Source: Glandiceps talaboti (taxonomy: Eukaryota > Hemichordata > Enteropneusta > Spengelidae). From it: a stretch of DNA of 64,000 nucleotides. The DNA is taken from positions 3,652,963-3,716,962 of the forward strand of contig NC_135551.1 in assembly GCF_964340395.1 (NCBI RefSeq), given 5' to 3'. Positions 24,060 through 37,499 of the stretch are shown here, piece after piece; positions within the stretch are counted from its first letter, which is position 1; every line of letters begins with the position of its first letter. Made by a program: the position numbers and the translations under genes. The notes under the pieces are model-generated. The model made no database searches and had not been told where the DNA came from. It worked only from the letters and a program-made list of their open reading frames with translations.

Positions 24060-25190
24060 CATTACTTATAAGTAGTCTTCAAACTTAAATTTATTCTTGA
24101 AAATTCTATAAATACGTAATTTGTTACCACTTCCATCTTTCCTTGTATGGTAACGGTTGAATAAATTCGTTCTCCAAGCAATCAAATATTCATTAGATAA
24201 TTTCTGCCTTATTTTCTGGTTTAACTGATGATATAATTTAACTCCAAATGATTTGAACACTTTAGTATGATTGTATTTCCTATATTCTGATGAACAAAAT
24301 TTGTCCAGGGTGAATTTATATCAGTATTTACTTTACGTGCTTCTTTCAGAATATGATAACTTGGTAAACTATTTAATCTACTCCAAAATTTAAATACAGA
24401 CATATGAAGACTAATCTTTTAATGGCAGTCTATCTAACTCAGCTCTAATACCTTCAAATGTAGAATGTTTATTCACACCTAAAATAAACCAGTAATAAGA
24501 CATGTATAATCTTTCTAGACAGTTACTAACATTTTTAATTTCACTTGCCAAAATACGAAGAATTTGTACGATTAAACTATCAAAGAGATGTAAACAAAAT
24601 GTTAGATTTCACATTTTTTCATGTAATACGGACTTTTTGATATTATTAAACATTGCTTTCATTGCGTTATCGTTCAGGTTTACTTGATTTGGAGTAAATT
24701 TTCCATTTGGAGTAAAAATTACACCTACATAATTATGTATACTGCCTAACTGCTTCAATTACATTATTCTCAAATAAAATGACCGATTTGCAATAAGAAG
24801 ATTACCCTTATTAAAGATCGTTGTTTTTGTCTTTTTAGTGTTCACAGAAAGACCCCCAGTTTTTACTAAATGAGTTTAATTTATTCGGACAATTCTGTAA
24901 ACCATCTGCAGATTTTGACATCAGAATAAAATCATCAGCATATAACAGTTTACTTTCAAACCAGCTATCTCAATTGGAGAATTTGAAATATCACCAAAAA
25001 TATCTGGAAAATCATTACAAAATATATTAAAAAGTGTAGGTGAAAGATTGCAACCTTGTTTCACCCCACATGAAGAAAGAAACCCATCTGAAATCCTATT
25101 TGCCAATTTCACTTTATACTGAGTGTTACTCTACATAGACTTCACAACATTATAGAAACCTCCTGTTATCCCTAACCTCTGCATTTTCAG
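24060..25190 (-). mobile_element. Frameshifted LINE reverse transcriptase remnant
   Basis: On the minus strand, KVKLANRIS followed by GFLSSCGVKQGCNLSPTLFN and DFPDIF (25112-24990) is a typical RT block. After that the catalytic YADD box is still encoded (about 24945-24930) but in a neighbouring frame, so a one-base indel has occurred. Further on lie GGLSVNTKKTKT..FNKGNLL (24860-24800) and C-terminal blocks ending KLRIYRIFKNKFKFEDYL (near 24070), typical of LINE ORF2 tails. Several stops and frame changes make it nonfunctional. Nothing is recognised between 25190 and 25620. Confidence 0.82.
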
Positions 25191-25624
25191 AAATATACAA
25201 TTGCAATATGTTTAGGACAAGAATGTATGGCTTGGCTAAATGAAGTGACAATTGCTCGTTAAAGAACAAAACGTCTTGAGGATATTAGTCCAAGTGCATC
25301 ATCCCCGAAGATAAATAACAATCTAGCAGGTGACTCTGTTTCACGACTGGAAATCTGTCACCCCCAGCTCAGAGGGTAAACCTTAATATGGCAGTTTGCA
25401 AAAAAAATCGATAAAAACGGCGTGAAAATAATGCATATGTCCTAATTTTTTGTTGAGATGTCATGTTTACGTAAGCGCGTTCCGGGTGAAAAGGTCAAAG
25501 GTTATTCAATGGGCGATATAAACAGTCCTTTGTTTGTAATAACAAAATATTTCAAAGTTAGCCTTATATTTAATCTCTTTTACATGTAAAGGAATTTTCA
25601 AATTTACGCTTTGATATATATTTA

Positions 25625-28600
25625 TACATATACATAGTCTTAGTTACCCAGATTAACATATACGTAGTCTTGGTTACCCAGATTAACATATACGTAGTCT
25701 TGGTTACCCAGATTAACATATATGTAGTCTTAGTTACCCAGATTAACATATATGTAGTCTTGGTTACCCAGATTAACATATACGTAGTCTTGGTTACCCA
25801 GATTAACATATACGTAGTCTTGGTTACCCAGATTAACATATACGTAGTCTTGGTTACCCAGATTAACATATACGCAGTCTTGGTTACCCAGATTAACATA
25901 TATGTAGTCATGGTTACCCTGATTAACATATACGCAGTCTTGGTTACCCAGATTAACATATATGTAGTCTTGGTTACCCAGATTAACATATACATAGTCT
26001 TGGTTACCCAGATTAACATATACGTAGTCTTGGTTACCCAGATTAACATATACGTAGTCTTGGTTACCCTGATTAACATATACGTAGTCTTAGTTACCCT
26101 GATTAACATATATGTAGTCTTAGTTACCCTGATTAACATATACGTAGTCTTGGTTACCCAGATTAACATATATGTAGTCTTGGTTACCCAGATTAACATA
26201 TATGTAGTCTTGGTTACCCAGATTAACATATATGTAGTCTTAGTTACCCAGATTAACATATATGTAGTCTTGGTTACCCAGATTAACATATACGTAGTCT
26301 TGGTTACCCAGATTAACATATACGTAGTCTTGGTTACCCAGATTAACATATACGTAGTCTTGGTTACCCAGATTAACATATACGTAGTCTTGGTTACCCA
26401 GATTAACATATACGTAGTCTTAGTTACCCAGATTAACATATACGTAGTCTTGGTTACCCAGATTAACATATACGTAGTCTTGGTTACCCAGATTAACATA
26501 TACGTAGTCTTGGTTACCCAGATTAACATATATGTAGTCTTAGTTACCCAGATTAACATATATGTAGTCTTGGTTACCCAGATTAACATATACGTAGTCT
26601 TGGTTACCCAGATTAACATATACGTAGTCTTGGTTACCCAGATTAACATATACGTAGTCTTGGTTACCCAGATTAACATATACGCAGTCTTGGTTACCCA
26701 GATTAACATATATGTAGTCATGGTTACCCTGATTAACATATACGCAGTCTTGGTTACCCAGATTAACATATATGTAGTCTTGGTTACCCAGATTAACATA
26801 TACATAGTCTTGGTTACCCAGATTAACATATACGTAGTCTTGGTTACCCAGATTAACATATACGTAGTCTTGGTTACCCTGATTAACATATACGTAGTCT
26901 TAGTTACCCTGATTAACATATATGTAGTCTTAGTTACCCTGATTAACATATACGTAGTCTTGGTTACCCAGATTAACATATATGTAGTCTTGGTTACCCA
27001 GATTAACATATATGTAGTCTTGGTTACCCAGATTAACATATATGTAGTCTTAGTTACCCAGATTAACATATATGTAGTCTTGGTTACCCAGATTAACATA
27101 TACGTAGTCTTGGTTACCCAGATTAACATATACGTAGTCTTGGTTACCCAGATTAACATATACGTAGTCTTGGTTACCCAGATTAACATATACGTAGTCT
27201 TGGTTACCCAGATTAACATATACGTAGTCTTAGTTACCCAGATTAACATATACGTAGTCTTGGTTACCCAGATTAACATATACGCAGTCTTGGTTACCCA
27301 GATTAACATATACGTAGTCTTGGTTACCCAGATTGACATATACGTACGCAGTCTTGGTTACCCAGATTAACATATACGTAGTCTTGGTTACCCAGATTAA
27401 CATATATGTAGTCTTGGTTACCCAGATTAACATATACGTAGTCTTGGTTACCCAGATTAACATATACGTAGTCTTGGTTACCCAGATTAACATATACGCA
27501 GTCTTGGTTACCCAGATTAACATATATGTAGTCTTAGTTACCAAGATTAATATATACGTAGTCTTGGTTACCCAGATTAACATATATGTAGTCTTAGTTA
27601 CCAAGATTAATATATACGTAGTCTTGGTTACCCAGATTAACATATACGTAGTCTTGGTTACCCAGATTAATATATACGTAGTCTTGGTTACCCAGATTAA
27701 CATATACATAGTCTTAGTTACCAAGATTAATATATACGTAGTCTTGGTTACCCAGATTAACATATACGTAGTCTTGGTTACCCAGATTAACATATACGTA
27801 GTCCTGGTTACCCAGATTAACATATACGTAGTCTTGGTTACCCAGATTAACATATATGTAGTCTTAGTTACCCAGATTGACATATACGCAGTCTTGGTTA
27901 CCCAGATTAACATATACGTAGTCTAGGTTACCCAGATTAATATATACGTAGTCTTGGTTACCCAGATTAACATATACGTAGTCTTGGTTACCCAGATTAA
28001 CATATACGTAGTCTTAGTTACCCAGATTAACATATATGTAGTCTTAGTTACCCAGATTAACATATATGTAGTCTTGGTTACCCAGATTAACATATACGTA
28101 GTCTAGGTTACCCAGATTAATATATACGTAGTCTTGGTTACCCAGATTAACATATACGTAGTCTTAGTTACCCAGATTAACATATATGTAGTCTTGGTTA
28201 CCCAGATTAACATATACGTAGTCTTAGTTACCCAGATTAACATATACGTAGTCTTGGTTACCCAGATTAACATATACGTAGTCTTGGTTACCCAGATTAA
28301 CATATACGTAGTCTTGGTTACCCAGATTAACATATACGCAGTCTTGGTTACCCAGATTAACATATACGTAGTCTTGGTTACCCAGATTAACATATACGTA
28401 GTCTTGGTTACCCAGATTAACATATACGTAGTCTTAGTTACCCAGATTAACATATACGTAGTCTTAGTTACCCAGATTAACATATACGTAGTCTTGGTTA
28501 CCCAGATTAACATATACGTAGTCTTGGTTACCCAGATTAACATATACGTAGTCTTGGTTACCCAGATTAACATATACGCAGTCTTGGTTACCCAGATTAA

Positions 28601-31600
28601 CATATACGTAGTCTTGGTTACCCAGATTAACATGTACATAGTCTTGGTTACCCAGATTAACATATACGCAGTCTTGGTTACCCAGATTAACATATATGTA
28701 GTCTTAGTTACCAAGATTAATATATACGTAGTCTTGGTTACCCAGATTAACATATATGTAGTCTTAGTTACCAAGATTAATATATACGTAGTCTTGGTTA
28801 CCCAGATTAACATGTACATAGTCTTAGTTACCCAGATTAACATATACGTAGTCTTGGTTACCCAGATTAACATATACGCAGTCTTGGTTACCCAGATTAA
28901 CATATACGTAGTCTTGGTTACCCAGATTAACATATACGTAGTCTTGGTTACCCAGATTAACATATACGTAGTCTTGGTTACCCAGATTAACATATACGTA
29001 GTCTTAGTTACCCAGATTAACATATATGTAGTCTTGGTTACCCAGATTAACATATACGTAGTCTTGGTTACCCAGATTAACATATACGTAGTCTTGGTTA
29101 CCCAGATTAACATATACGTAGTCTTGGTTACCCAGATTAACATGTACGTAGTTTGGTTACCCAGATTAACATATACGTAGTTTGGTTACCCAGATTAACA
29201 TATACGTAGTCTTGGTTACCCAGATTAACATATACGTAGTCTTGGTTACCCAGATTAACATGTACGTAGTTTGGTTACCCAGATTAACATGTACGTAGTT
29301 TGGTTACCCAGATTAACATATACGCAGTCTTGGTTACCCAGATTAACATATACGTAGTCTTAGTTACCAAGATTAATATATACGTAGTCTTGGTTACCCA
29401 GATTAACATATATGTAGTCTTAGTTACCCAGATTGACATATACGTAGTCTTGGTTACCCAGATTAACATATATGTAGTCTTAGTTACCAAGATTAACATA
29501 TACGTAGTCTTGGTTACCCAGATTAACATATACGTAGTCTTGGTTACCCAGATTAACATATATGTAGTCTTAGTTACCCAGATTAACATATACGTAGTCT
29601 TGGTTACCCAGATTAACATATACGTAGTCTTGGTTACCCAGATTAACATATATGTAGTCTTAGTTACCCAGATTAACATATACGTAGTCTTGGTTACCCA
29701 GATTAACATATATGTAGTCTTAGTTACCAAGATTAATATATACGTAGTCTTGGTTACCCAGATTAACATATATGTAGTCTTAGTTACCAAGATTAACATA
29801 TACGTAGTCTTGGTTACCCAGATTAACATATATGTAGTCTTAGTTACCAAGATTAACATATACGTAGTCTTGGTTACCCAGATTAACATATATGTAGTCT
29901 TAGTTACCAAGATTAATATATACGTAGTCTTGGTTACCCAGATTAACATATATGTAGTCTTAGTTACCAAGATTAACATATACGTAGTCTTGGTTACCCA
30001 GATTAACATATACGTAGTCTTGGTTACCCAGATTGACATATACGTAGTCTTGGTTACCCAGATTAACATATATGTAGTCTTAGTTACCAAGATTAACATA
30101 TACGTAGTCTTGGTTACCCAGATTAACATATATGTAGTCTTAGTTACCAAGATTAACATATACGTAGTCTTGGTTACCCAGATTAACATATATGTAGTCT
30201 TAGTTACCAAGATTAACATATACGTAGTCTTGGTTACCCAGATTAACATATATGTAGTCTTAGTTACCCAGATTGACATATACGTAGTCTTGGTTACCCA
30301 GATTAACATATATGTAGTCTTAGTTACCAAGATTAATATATACGTAGTCTTGGTTACCCAGATTAACATATATGTAGTCTTAGTTACCAAGATTAACATA
30401 TACGTAGTCTTGGTTACCCAGATTAACATATACGTAGTCCTGGTTACCCAGATTAACATATACGTAGTCTTGGTTACCCAGATTAACATATACGTAGTCT
30501 TGGTTACCCAGATTGACATATACGTAGTCTTAGTTACCCAGATTAACATATATGTAGTCTTAGTTACCCAGATTAACATATACGTAGTCTTGGTTACCCA
30601 GATTAACATATACGTAGTCTTAGTTACCCAGATTAACATATACGTAGTCTTAGTTACCCAGATTAACATATACGTAGTCTTGGTTACCCAGATTAACATA
30701 TACGTAGTCTTAGTTACCCAGATTAACATATACGTAGTCTTAGTTACCCAGATTAACATATATGTAGTCTTAGTTACCCAGATTAACATATACGTAGTCT
30801 TGGTTACCCAGATTAACATATACGTAGTCTTAGTTACCCAGATTAACATATACGTAGTCTTGGTTACCCAGATTAACATATACGTAGTCTTAGTTACCCA
30901 GATTAACATATACGTAGTCTTGGTTACCCAGATTAACATATATGTAGTCTTGGTTACCCAGATTAACATATACATAGTCTTAGTTACCCAGATTAACATA
31001 TACGTAGTCTTGGTTACCCAGATTAATATATACGTAGTCTTGGTTACCCAGATTAACATATACGTAGTCTTAGTTACCCAGATTAACATATATGTAGTCT
31101 TGGTTACCCAGATTAACATATATGTAGTCTTGGTTACCCAGATTAACATATATGTAGTCTTAGTTACCCAGATTAACATATACGTAGTCTTGGTTACCCA
31201 GATTAACATATATGTAGTCTTGGTTACCCAGATTAACATATACGTAGTCTTGGTTACCCAGATTAACATATACGTAGTCTTAGTTACCCAGATTAACATA
31301 TATGTAGTCTTAGTTACCCAGATTAACATATACGTAGTCTTAGTTACCCAGATTAACATATACGTAGTCTTGGTTACCCAGATTAACATATATGTAGTCT
31401 TAGTTACCCAGATTAACATATACGTAGTCTTGGTTACCCAGATTAACATATACGCAGTCTTGGTTACCCAGATTAACATATACGTAGTTTGGTTACCCAG
31501 ATTAACATATACGTAGTCTTGGTTACCCAGATTAACATATACGTAGTCTTGGTTACCCAGATTAACATATACGTAGTCTTAGTTACCCAGATTAACATAT

Positions 31601-32160
31601 ATGTAGTCTTAGTTACCCAGATTAACATATACGTAGTCTTGGTTACCCAGATTAACATATACGCAGTCTTGGTTACCCAGATTAACATATACGTAGTTTG
31701 GTTACCCAGATTAACATATACGTAGTCTTGGTTACCCAGATTAACATATACGTAGTCTTGGTTACCCAGATTAACATATACGTAGTCTTAGTTACCCAGA
31801 TTAACATATACGTAGTCTTGGTTACCCAGATTAACATATACGTAGTCTTGGTTACCCAGATTAACATATACGTAGTCTTGGTTACCCAGATTAACATATA
31901 CATAGTCTTGGTTACCCAGATTAACATATACGTAGTCTTGGTTACCCAGATTAACATATACGTAGTCTAGGTTACCCAGATTAACATATACGTAGTCTTG
32001 GTTACCCAGATTAACATATACGTAGTCTTGGTTACCCAGATTAACATATACGTAGTCTTGGTTACCCAGATTAACATATACGTAGTCTTGGTTACCCAGA
32101 TTAACATATACGTAGTCTTGGTTACCCAGATTAACATATACGTAGTCTTGGTTACCAAGA
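25625..32160. repeat. Very large 30-bp minisatellite array, about 218 copies over 6.5 kb
   Basis: The unit begins GATTAACATATACGTAGTCT and continues with TGGTTACCCA. Almost every unit is 30 bp; exceptions are 29-bp units (near 29150-29300, 31487 and 31696) and one with a 4-bp insertion (27340). Common variants are TACGTA to TATGTA or TACATA, CTTGG to CTTAG, CCCA to CCAA or CCCT, and AACATA to AATATA or GACATA. Superstructure is visible: a 27-unit block (810 bp) occurs twice (25861-26280 matches 26671-27090), 60-bp dimers dominate 29350-30400, and a 209-bp block repeats near 31480-31700. Since 30 is a multiple of three, long frames are open on both strands (VTQINIYVVL and WVTKTTYMLI); these are not treated as genes. 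Confidence 0.98.
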
Positions 32161-32164
32161 TTGG

Positions 32165-34430
32165 CTAAACTCCACAATTATTACTGAAGAAAAAGAATAC
32201 TATTTTTAGCCTGTACTTCTTGGCATGGAGGAATGAGGAATGGCTTGAACTTTTAGTGATATAAATTTAAATGAAAGACAACAAAATTCCCAAACATCTG
32301 AATTAATAAATCTAACTTCACAATTGTCACCTTTGTAATTTTACAAGGCTAATTTTCACAAACAAGCAAGAGGCGAAGGTTTTACTTTCAATCTTTAATC
32401 AACGAGTGCGGGCGCTGTTCAATGTATGGTGAACACTGGGACTGGAGACCCAATAATATTAGTGTTTTCCTAAATGACATGGATCATGCTACTAGTACTA
32501 CAGAAGTATCAATATACGCTCTATACTAGAAGACAACTATAAAGGTAGGGGAAATATAGACAAAAAGTTGTAATATTTATCCTGTAGACAAGGAATGCAA
32601 CAAATTATGAAATACTATACGGACATGAGCACACCATGACGACTGCTCGAACACATTTTATTAGTGTTCAAAGATCTTTTGAAAGCGACAGATGCCTGGC
32701 CTGACGAAACACTTTTCAAAGATGCCAGACTGTTTCTCCAATTCACCAGGGTGAGACTCGGGGACAGCAATCCATGGATATATATATTCTTCCATTTCCA
32801 ATGCGAAATGTAGCTATAAACTCCAGACGACAGTACTGCAGGCAGCAACGGATAAAATTCTTCGAAAATGTCATCGCTTTATGGTAAGGGAGCGATCAGT
32901 TTTTACGGCCGGGGGTGAGCCGGTGACTTTTTGTTCGTGTTGGACTTAAAAGTAGTGACCCCTCCCCCCCCCCCATCTATTGACAAAAACATTCTTCTTG
33001 TTCTTGCAAAAGACACGGTCATCAAAGCATAATACCACATAGTTAACTTTACTATAATACTGCATAGTTAACTTTACATGTTACATTTGCAGTAATTTTA
33101 AGTGTATCTGGTAAATTGCTAACCAAATTCCATTACTTCATATGTATAAAGCTCTTTAGACAGGAACATTAACCCTATGAGAAGTATGATTGTCTGTTCA
33201 CAGACAAAATATTCATGGTCTAGTAACCAAAAGTTCTACGATATCTCTCTGACTGAGTGAACTATTACCATATATTAATCAGCTAATTATCGAATACAAT
33301 ATTAGAAATGGAGTTAATATAATTGTAAACCCATGTCTAGTACACGCATTGACCAGTTTGCACTCTTCATGAAGGCACGTGTTTGTCCTTCATAATTGTT
33401 CAGTTTATGGCACTGACTCCAAACTCGATCCCCTCCCTTCATTGACCAAACTGCTTATTTTGAACAGGTTTTGGGTAATGAAGTGTGATAGATTTCAAAA
33501 TAGAAATTGTCATAAAAAAGGCTTTATTTACTACAACTGTTTCAGAACTAGATACTGTTAATTCAATTCACGTACTGTTGGCTATGTTGTCCAGTATATT
33601 GCTGACAACATGATAGCCTTGAAAATAAATACATTTTAATACCAAAGAAATGTAATATTATGATTAATATTATCTGCTGACAAAATTTTACTCGTAGTAT
33701 ACAGTCACTCAATGATGGATACTCAATTTAACCTATTCCCGATGAGATGTAAAATCAAATTTAGAAGTCCTAGTTACAGTAATCAAGTATCCCTTTACTA
33801 GATAATCATTAAACAAGTCTGTGTTTATAACTTTGTTTATCAGTCATTTATAACAATGTAATCTCCAAGAATCCTGAATAATATTGCTTTCACCCTGGAA
33901 TATATTTCATTCTTGGTAGTTTATGGTGTAAAACAATAGCACGACAAAAGTGGGTTTCACATTTAACCTGGCAACATTTAACCTGGCAACATGTATTAAA
34001 CTTGGTGATGGCCACAGGTATCAGAGAATAAGTGAAACACAAACACAGAAAGGTTATTATTAATAAGAAGACATGTAGATATAGTTCATACAATAGTTAT
34101 GCCACGTAACAGTTCAGTAATTTGTACATGTATGATAAATCAACACATTAGGGGTGAGATCAATAGTTTAAAAAAAAACTAAATTCTTTTAGTAAGGTAT
34201 CAGAACACCTTTGCCCCACCCCCTTCTAACTAAATTGGTCAAAAATTATAATTGTTGCACACAACACACTCAATTTCAAAACAGTGTGTAGTACTATATA
34301 GTGCTATGAATACAAAGCCGGTATGTAGTGAGGAAAAAATAGCTCTTTTATTGGCACTAATGTATTTTACTTGTGCCATGCATTTCATGTATAACAAAAA
34401 TTCTTCCATTTTTCAATTTGACATTTTTAG
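32165..34430. other. No gene recognised
   Basis: AT-rich flank of the 30-bp array. A minus-strand frame at 32848-32615 contains a stretch with coding-like character but has no family I recognise. A poly-C tract lies at 32962-32977. Confidence 0.35.
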
Positions 34431-35000
34431 AAATGTTTGTATTTCAAGTAAATGTAAACAAAAGTGAAGCCATGTGGATTGAAAAGAACAGAGGGAGAAA
34501 AGAAAAACCACTGGATGTGAAATGGCCAGATTGTCGTATCAAAGTAGTGGGTATTTATGTATCATATGACATAAAGAAAGCACTTGAGTTAAATTTGGCA
34601 GTGCCTATAGAAAAACTGATATGTAGACTAAATATCTCGAAATGTAGAGGTCTAACCATGCTTGGTAAGATTTAAATAATTAAGAGTATGGCTATCAGTA
34701 GAAATCAATATGTGATGAATATGGTTGATGTCCCCACATAGTAGTTTGAAGGAAATTAACAAGTTACTTTATAATTATTTGTGGAATGGTCCATATAAAA
34801 TAGCAAGACAAATAAAAGGTGGAATATCAATGCCTGATATAAAGGTGGAATGTCAATGCCTGATATAAAAGGTGGAATGTCAATGGCCAATGCCTGATAT
34901 AAAAGTGGAATGTCAATGCCTGATATAAAAGCAATACATATAAATCCCATCATATTAATTGGATAAAAATATATTGTGATCCCCCAATATAAGTTATCCA
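34430..35000 (+). mobile_element. LINE reverse-transcriptase 3' fragment (L1/Tx1-like)
   Basis: The frame to 34675 reads VNVNKSEAMWIEKNRGR..LDVKWPDCRIKVVGIYVSYD, then RLNISKCRGLTMLGKI. This matches the LINE region after the catalytic box (KTE..W.G..KWP..IK.LG.Y, W..RGLS..GK). After the stop at 34675 the same protein continues in other frames, with LKEINKLLYNYLWNGP at about 34745-34795 and KGGISMPDI at 34815-34840. The last motif is locally triplicated (see next entry). It is 5' truncated and dead. Confidence 0.72.
34813..34932. repeat. Short tandem duplications within the LINE fragment
   Basis: Four degenerate copies of about 28-35 bp built on AAAGGTGGAATGTCAATGCC, sitting on the codons of the conserved KGGISMPDI motif. 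Confidence 0.8.
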
Positions 35001-35864
35001 TAGAAATTGTTTTTGGAGAGTTAAACCATGATCATGACGTCACACTATTCAAACCTGAAGTTGTTCTCTCCAAGATCGAGCTCTTAGACAAAGAAGAAGA
35101 TTGTACCAGATGTCGACCAGGAGTTTCTGGAATCAACTTGAGGTAGTTCTCAAACTCCAATAGGAATATCCAGAACTACCTCATGATAATTCAATGAAAC
35201 CTGGTCCATTTTTCAAACAGCTGAGGAAGACATTGCACAAAACTGTTGATTGAATATTCAATTTATTTGCATTAACATAAACACATTGCAATTACAATTC
35301 ATTTACATACTAATATTTATGGCAGATGCGTTGTTTTTCACGCTTTCTGTGTGGTTAGCTTTTAACTGGTCTTTCGTCCGTTCGTCTGCTCGATCGCAGG
35401 TGCCTGATTCTGCTAACGAAAAGCTTACACTTTTCATCGTTGGATCTGTTATGTCACCTGAAATATAAAATGAGACATTCCTAAAATATAATTATGTACA
35501 TTCATATTGGAGTATAATATCGGAGTGATGTCAACCAGCAAATCAGATTCGTTATTGTATTTTCTAGCGATAACTAAGCATGTGGTCTGGCACAGGCTAT
35601 GCAATTACACTGACTGTACATGTAGAAGTTCCCTTTGTTTGTTAGGAATAAATTGTATATGCTGTTCTACGAATGTATCAAAAAGTGTTCTATGGCCTCT
35701 GGCAAATTTGCTTATTTGGTGAAAAAAAATTTGAACTTGCAAATAAAGCACACTCATTGAAATGTCGGAAAATGTGCCTTCTTAAAGTTTAGAATGTCTG
35801 GCCAGCGTTCATATTAATTCATTGCCTACAGTAAGTGATAGTACCTCGTACTCTAGCACCATCA

Positions 35865-36212
35865 TCAAAATAGCCTGAAGGAAACCAAGTTTAGCGTTTC
35901 GCACTGACCTTGCAGGATTCGGCTAACTTTTTGTTGTTGAATGTCAGATGTTCGCTTGTAGTTGATTACATCATCACTTCTGTGGCCTGTCTTCTCACAC
36001 ATTAATTGTTCATCGGCTTTGGCATCATACAGGCGTGTAGCCGCAGTTGCTATCAATGAGTGGTTAGACCGGGTAGCCCAGCTTCTTTACACAGCCGTGC
36101 CACAGTGGCGTGCAGAGCATTGTGTCCCAAGCTTTTATTCCCATACCAACAAGTAGTAGACGGATTTGACAGTGGGTAAAGATAGTAACTGTTATCAGGT
36201 CGATTCGGTGGA
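35865..36212 (-). pseudogene. Broken Crypton-like tyrosine recombinase (DUF3504-type) C-terminal fragment
   Basis: On the minus strand, after an acceptor-like TTTTTCCAG (36213), a frame reads RPDNSYYLYPLSNP, then CWYGNKSLGHNALHATVARL and KEAGLPGLTTH up to about 36063. The frame then shifts and continues LIATAATRLYDAKADEQLM, EKTGHRSDDVINYKRTSDIQ and QQKVSRIL to about 35890. This order (WY.N..LG.N.L, H.LRATAATRLY, GHRS, YKRTS) is that of animal Crypton-derived tyrosine recombinases (KIAA1958-like). GHRS and the YKRTS tyrosine would be catalytic. The expected Arg before ATAATRLY is Ile here, and several bases are missing at the frameshift, so it is inactive. The upstream domains were not found. 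Confidence 0.75.
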
Positions 36213-37380
36213 CTGGAAAAAGTAAAATGTCATTGTTAAAACATTTAAATAAAACCCAGAGAAAGAGTATCAGTTGACGAGTTGACTTTAACATAGGTCA
36301 GTGATGATGACACTAAACTGGATCTTTCTCAGTGTACACTTGTCTTAAGAAAATGATGGCAAGTACCAACATATTTAATGATGGAACCAAAATGAGGATC
36401 ACAGTTTAATGACCTTAATGCGTTGTAGCATTCATATATAAGCGAACTATACACCGTTCTGGATTGGCTGTATTTTAGTACACTCGGGTCACTTTCGGCT
36501 GTATTTTTCTACTCTGCAAACCACCCTGATTGGATTTACTAACATCCTCACTATTTTCTAAATATCTCTTGCCACATGTGTCGACTTTTAATTGAATTTA
36601 GGAATTCTTGTGAAGAAGGTTTCTGTGCTCCATACCGTCACGAAGGGTGAAATGTAAACCAAACAGGTAAATCTTTGAATCAAGCAGTGACTGTGGCGTG
36701 TACTCTCCCAAAAGTTTTTTCTCCCAAAGTAAATTTTCCTCAGCCATGACTGTATTACACTGTGATGTAAATCAAATTTCCTATGTATTTAGGTACTAAG
36801 TTCATCCTCAAGCTTCATCTTCATCTTAGAACCGAATTTGAAAGCAGACGATAGATTGACCAATCAAATTTTTCGTCAGTTTTGATATGGTGTTGATTGA
36901 TACTTGCATGTCACCTAGAAATTCGCTTATTTTGATTTTGATAATGAAACCGAGTTAGTCACTCTTGCCGTACTGTATACTCAGTATGTGATGTCTTGTT
37001 TATGTTTGTAATGTAACCAAGTTTGAAATTTGGCAGTAGATTTATCAATGTTGAACACTGAATGAGATAACTATCTCAATCAGAAATAAGGTTATAAAAT
37101 AACTTTTATTCATGTAACTACCGTTATATCACTCTAGTAATGGTTGAGTTGTTACAATGTAGACAAGTATCAGACGGTGATAGGTCACTTTGTCCCAATT
37201 TCAACTCGTATATATAATCACATTTCTGAAAATATGTAGTTTCAGATAGTTACTATCATTATTTACTGAGCATCTTTCGACACACAGTCTGCGTGGTCTT
37301 GGTTGATACTTCTCGAATGAATCTCAGTAGAGCCATTACCAGTAGTTACTCTTCCTGTTGTTGTGTTGTTGTCTGTATTC

Positions 37381-37480
37381 AAGTCTATTCTATAGGTAGG
37401 CTAAATCGGACTTGTCTGTTGTCAAGTCTACAGGTAGGCTAAATCGGACTAGTCTGTTGTCAATTCTACAGGTAGGCTAT
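37381..37480. repeat. About 42-bp tandem repeat, 2.4 copies
   Basis: The unit contains AGGTAGGCTAAATCGGACT and GTCTGTTGTCAA. Confidence 0.88.
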
Positions 37481-37499
37481 TTTGATGAAGACTCTCTCA

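Noticed and set aside
25625-32160. CRISPR-like array
   Set aside because: Units are directly adjacent with no unique spacers, in a eukaryotic context.
25570-32177. Very long open frames (up to about 738 codons) on both strands
   Set aside because: They consist only of a decapeptide repeated by a 30-bp minisatellite, are open on both strands at once and break at every odd-length unit. No start context, splice sites or non-repeat domain.
32615-32848. 77-codon minus-strand frame beside the 30-bp array
   Set aside because: Sequence looks somewhat protein-like but matches no family I know, and no exon boundaries are evident.
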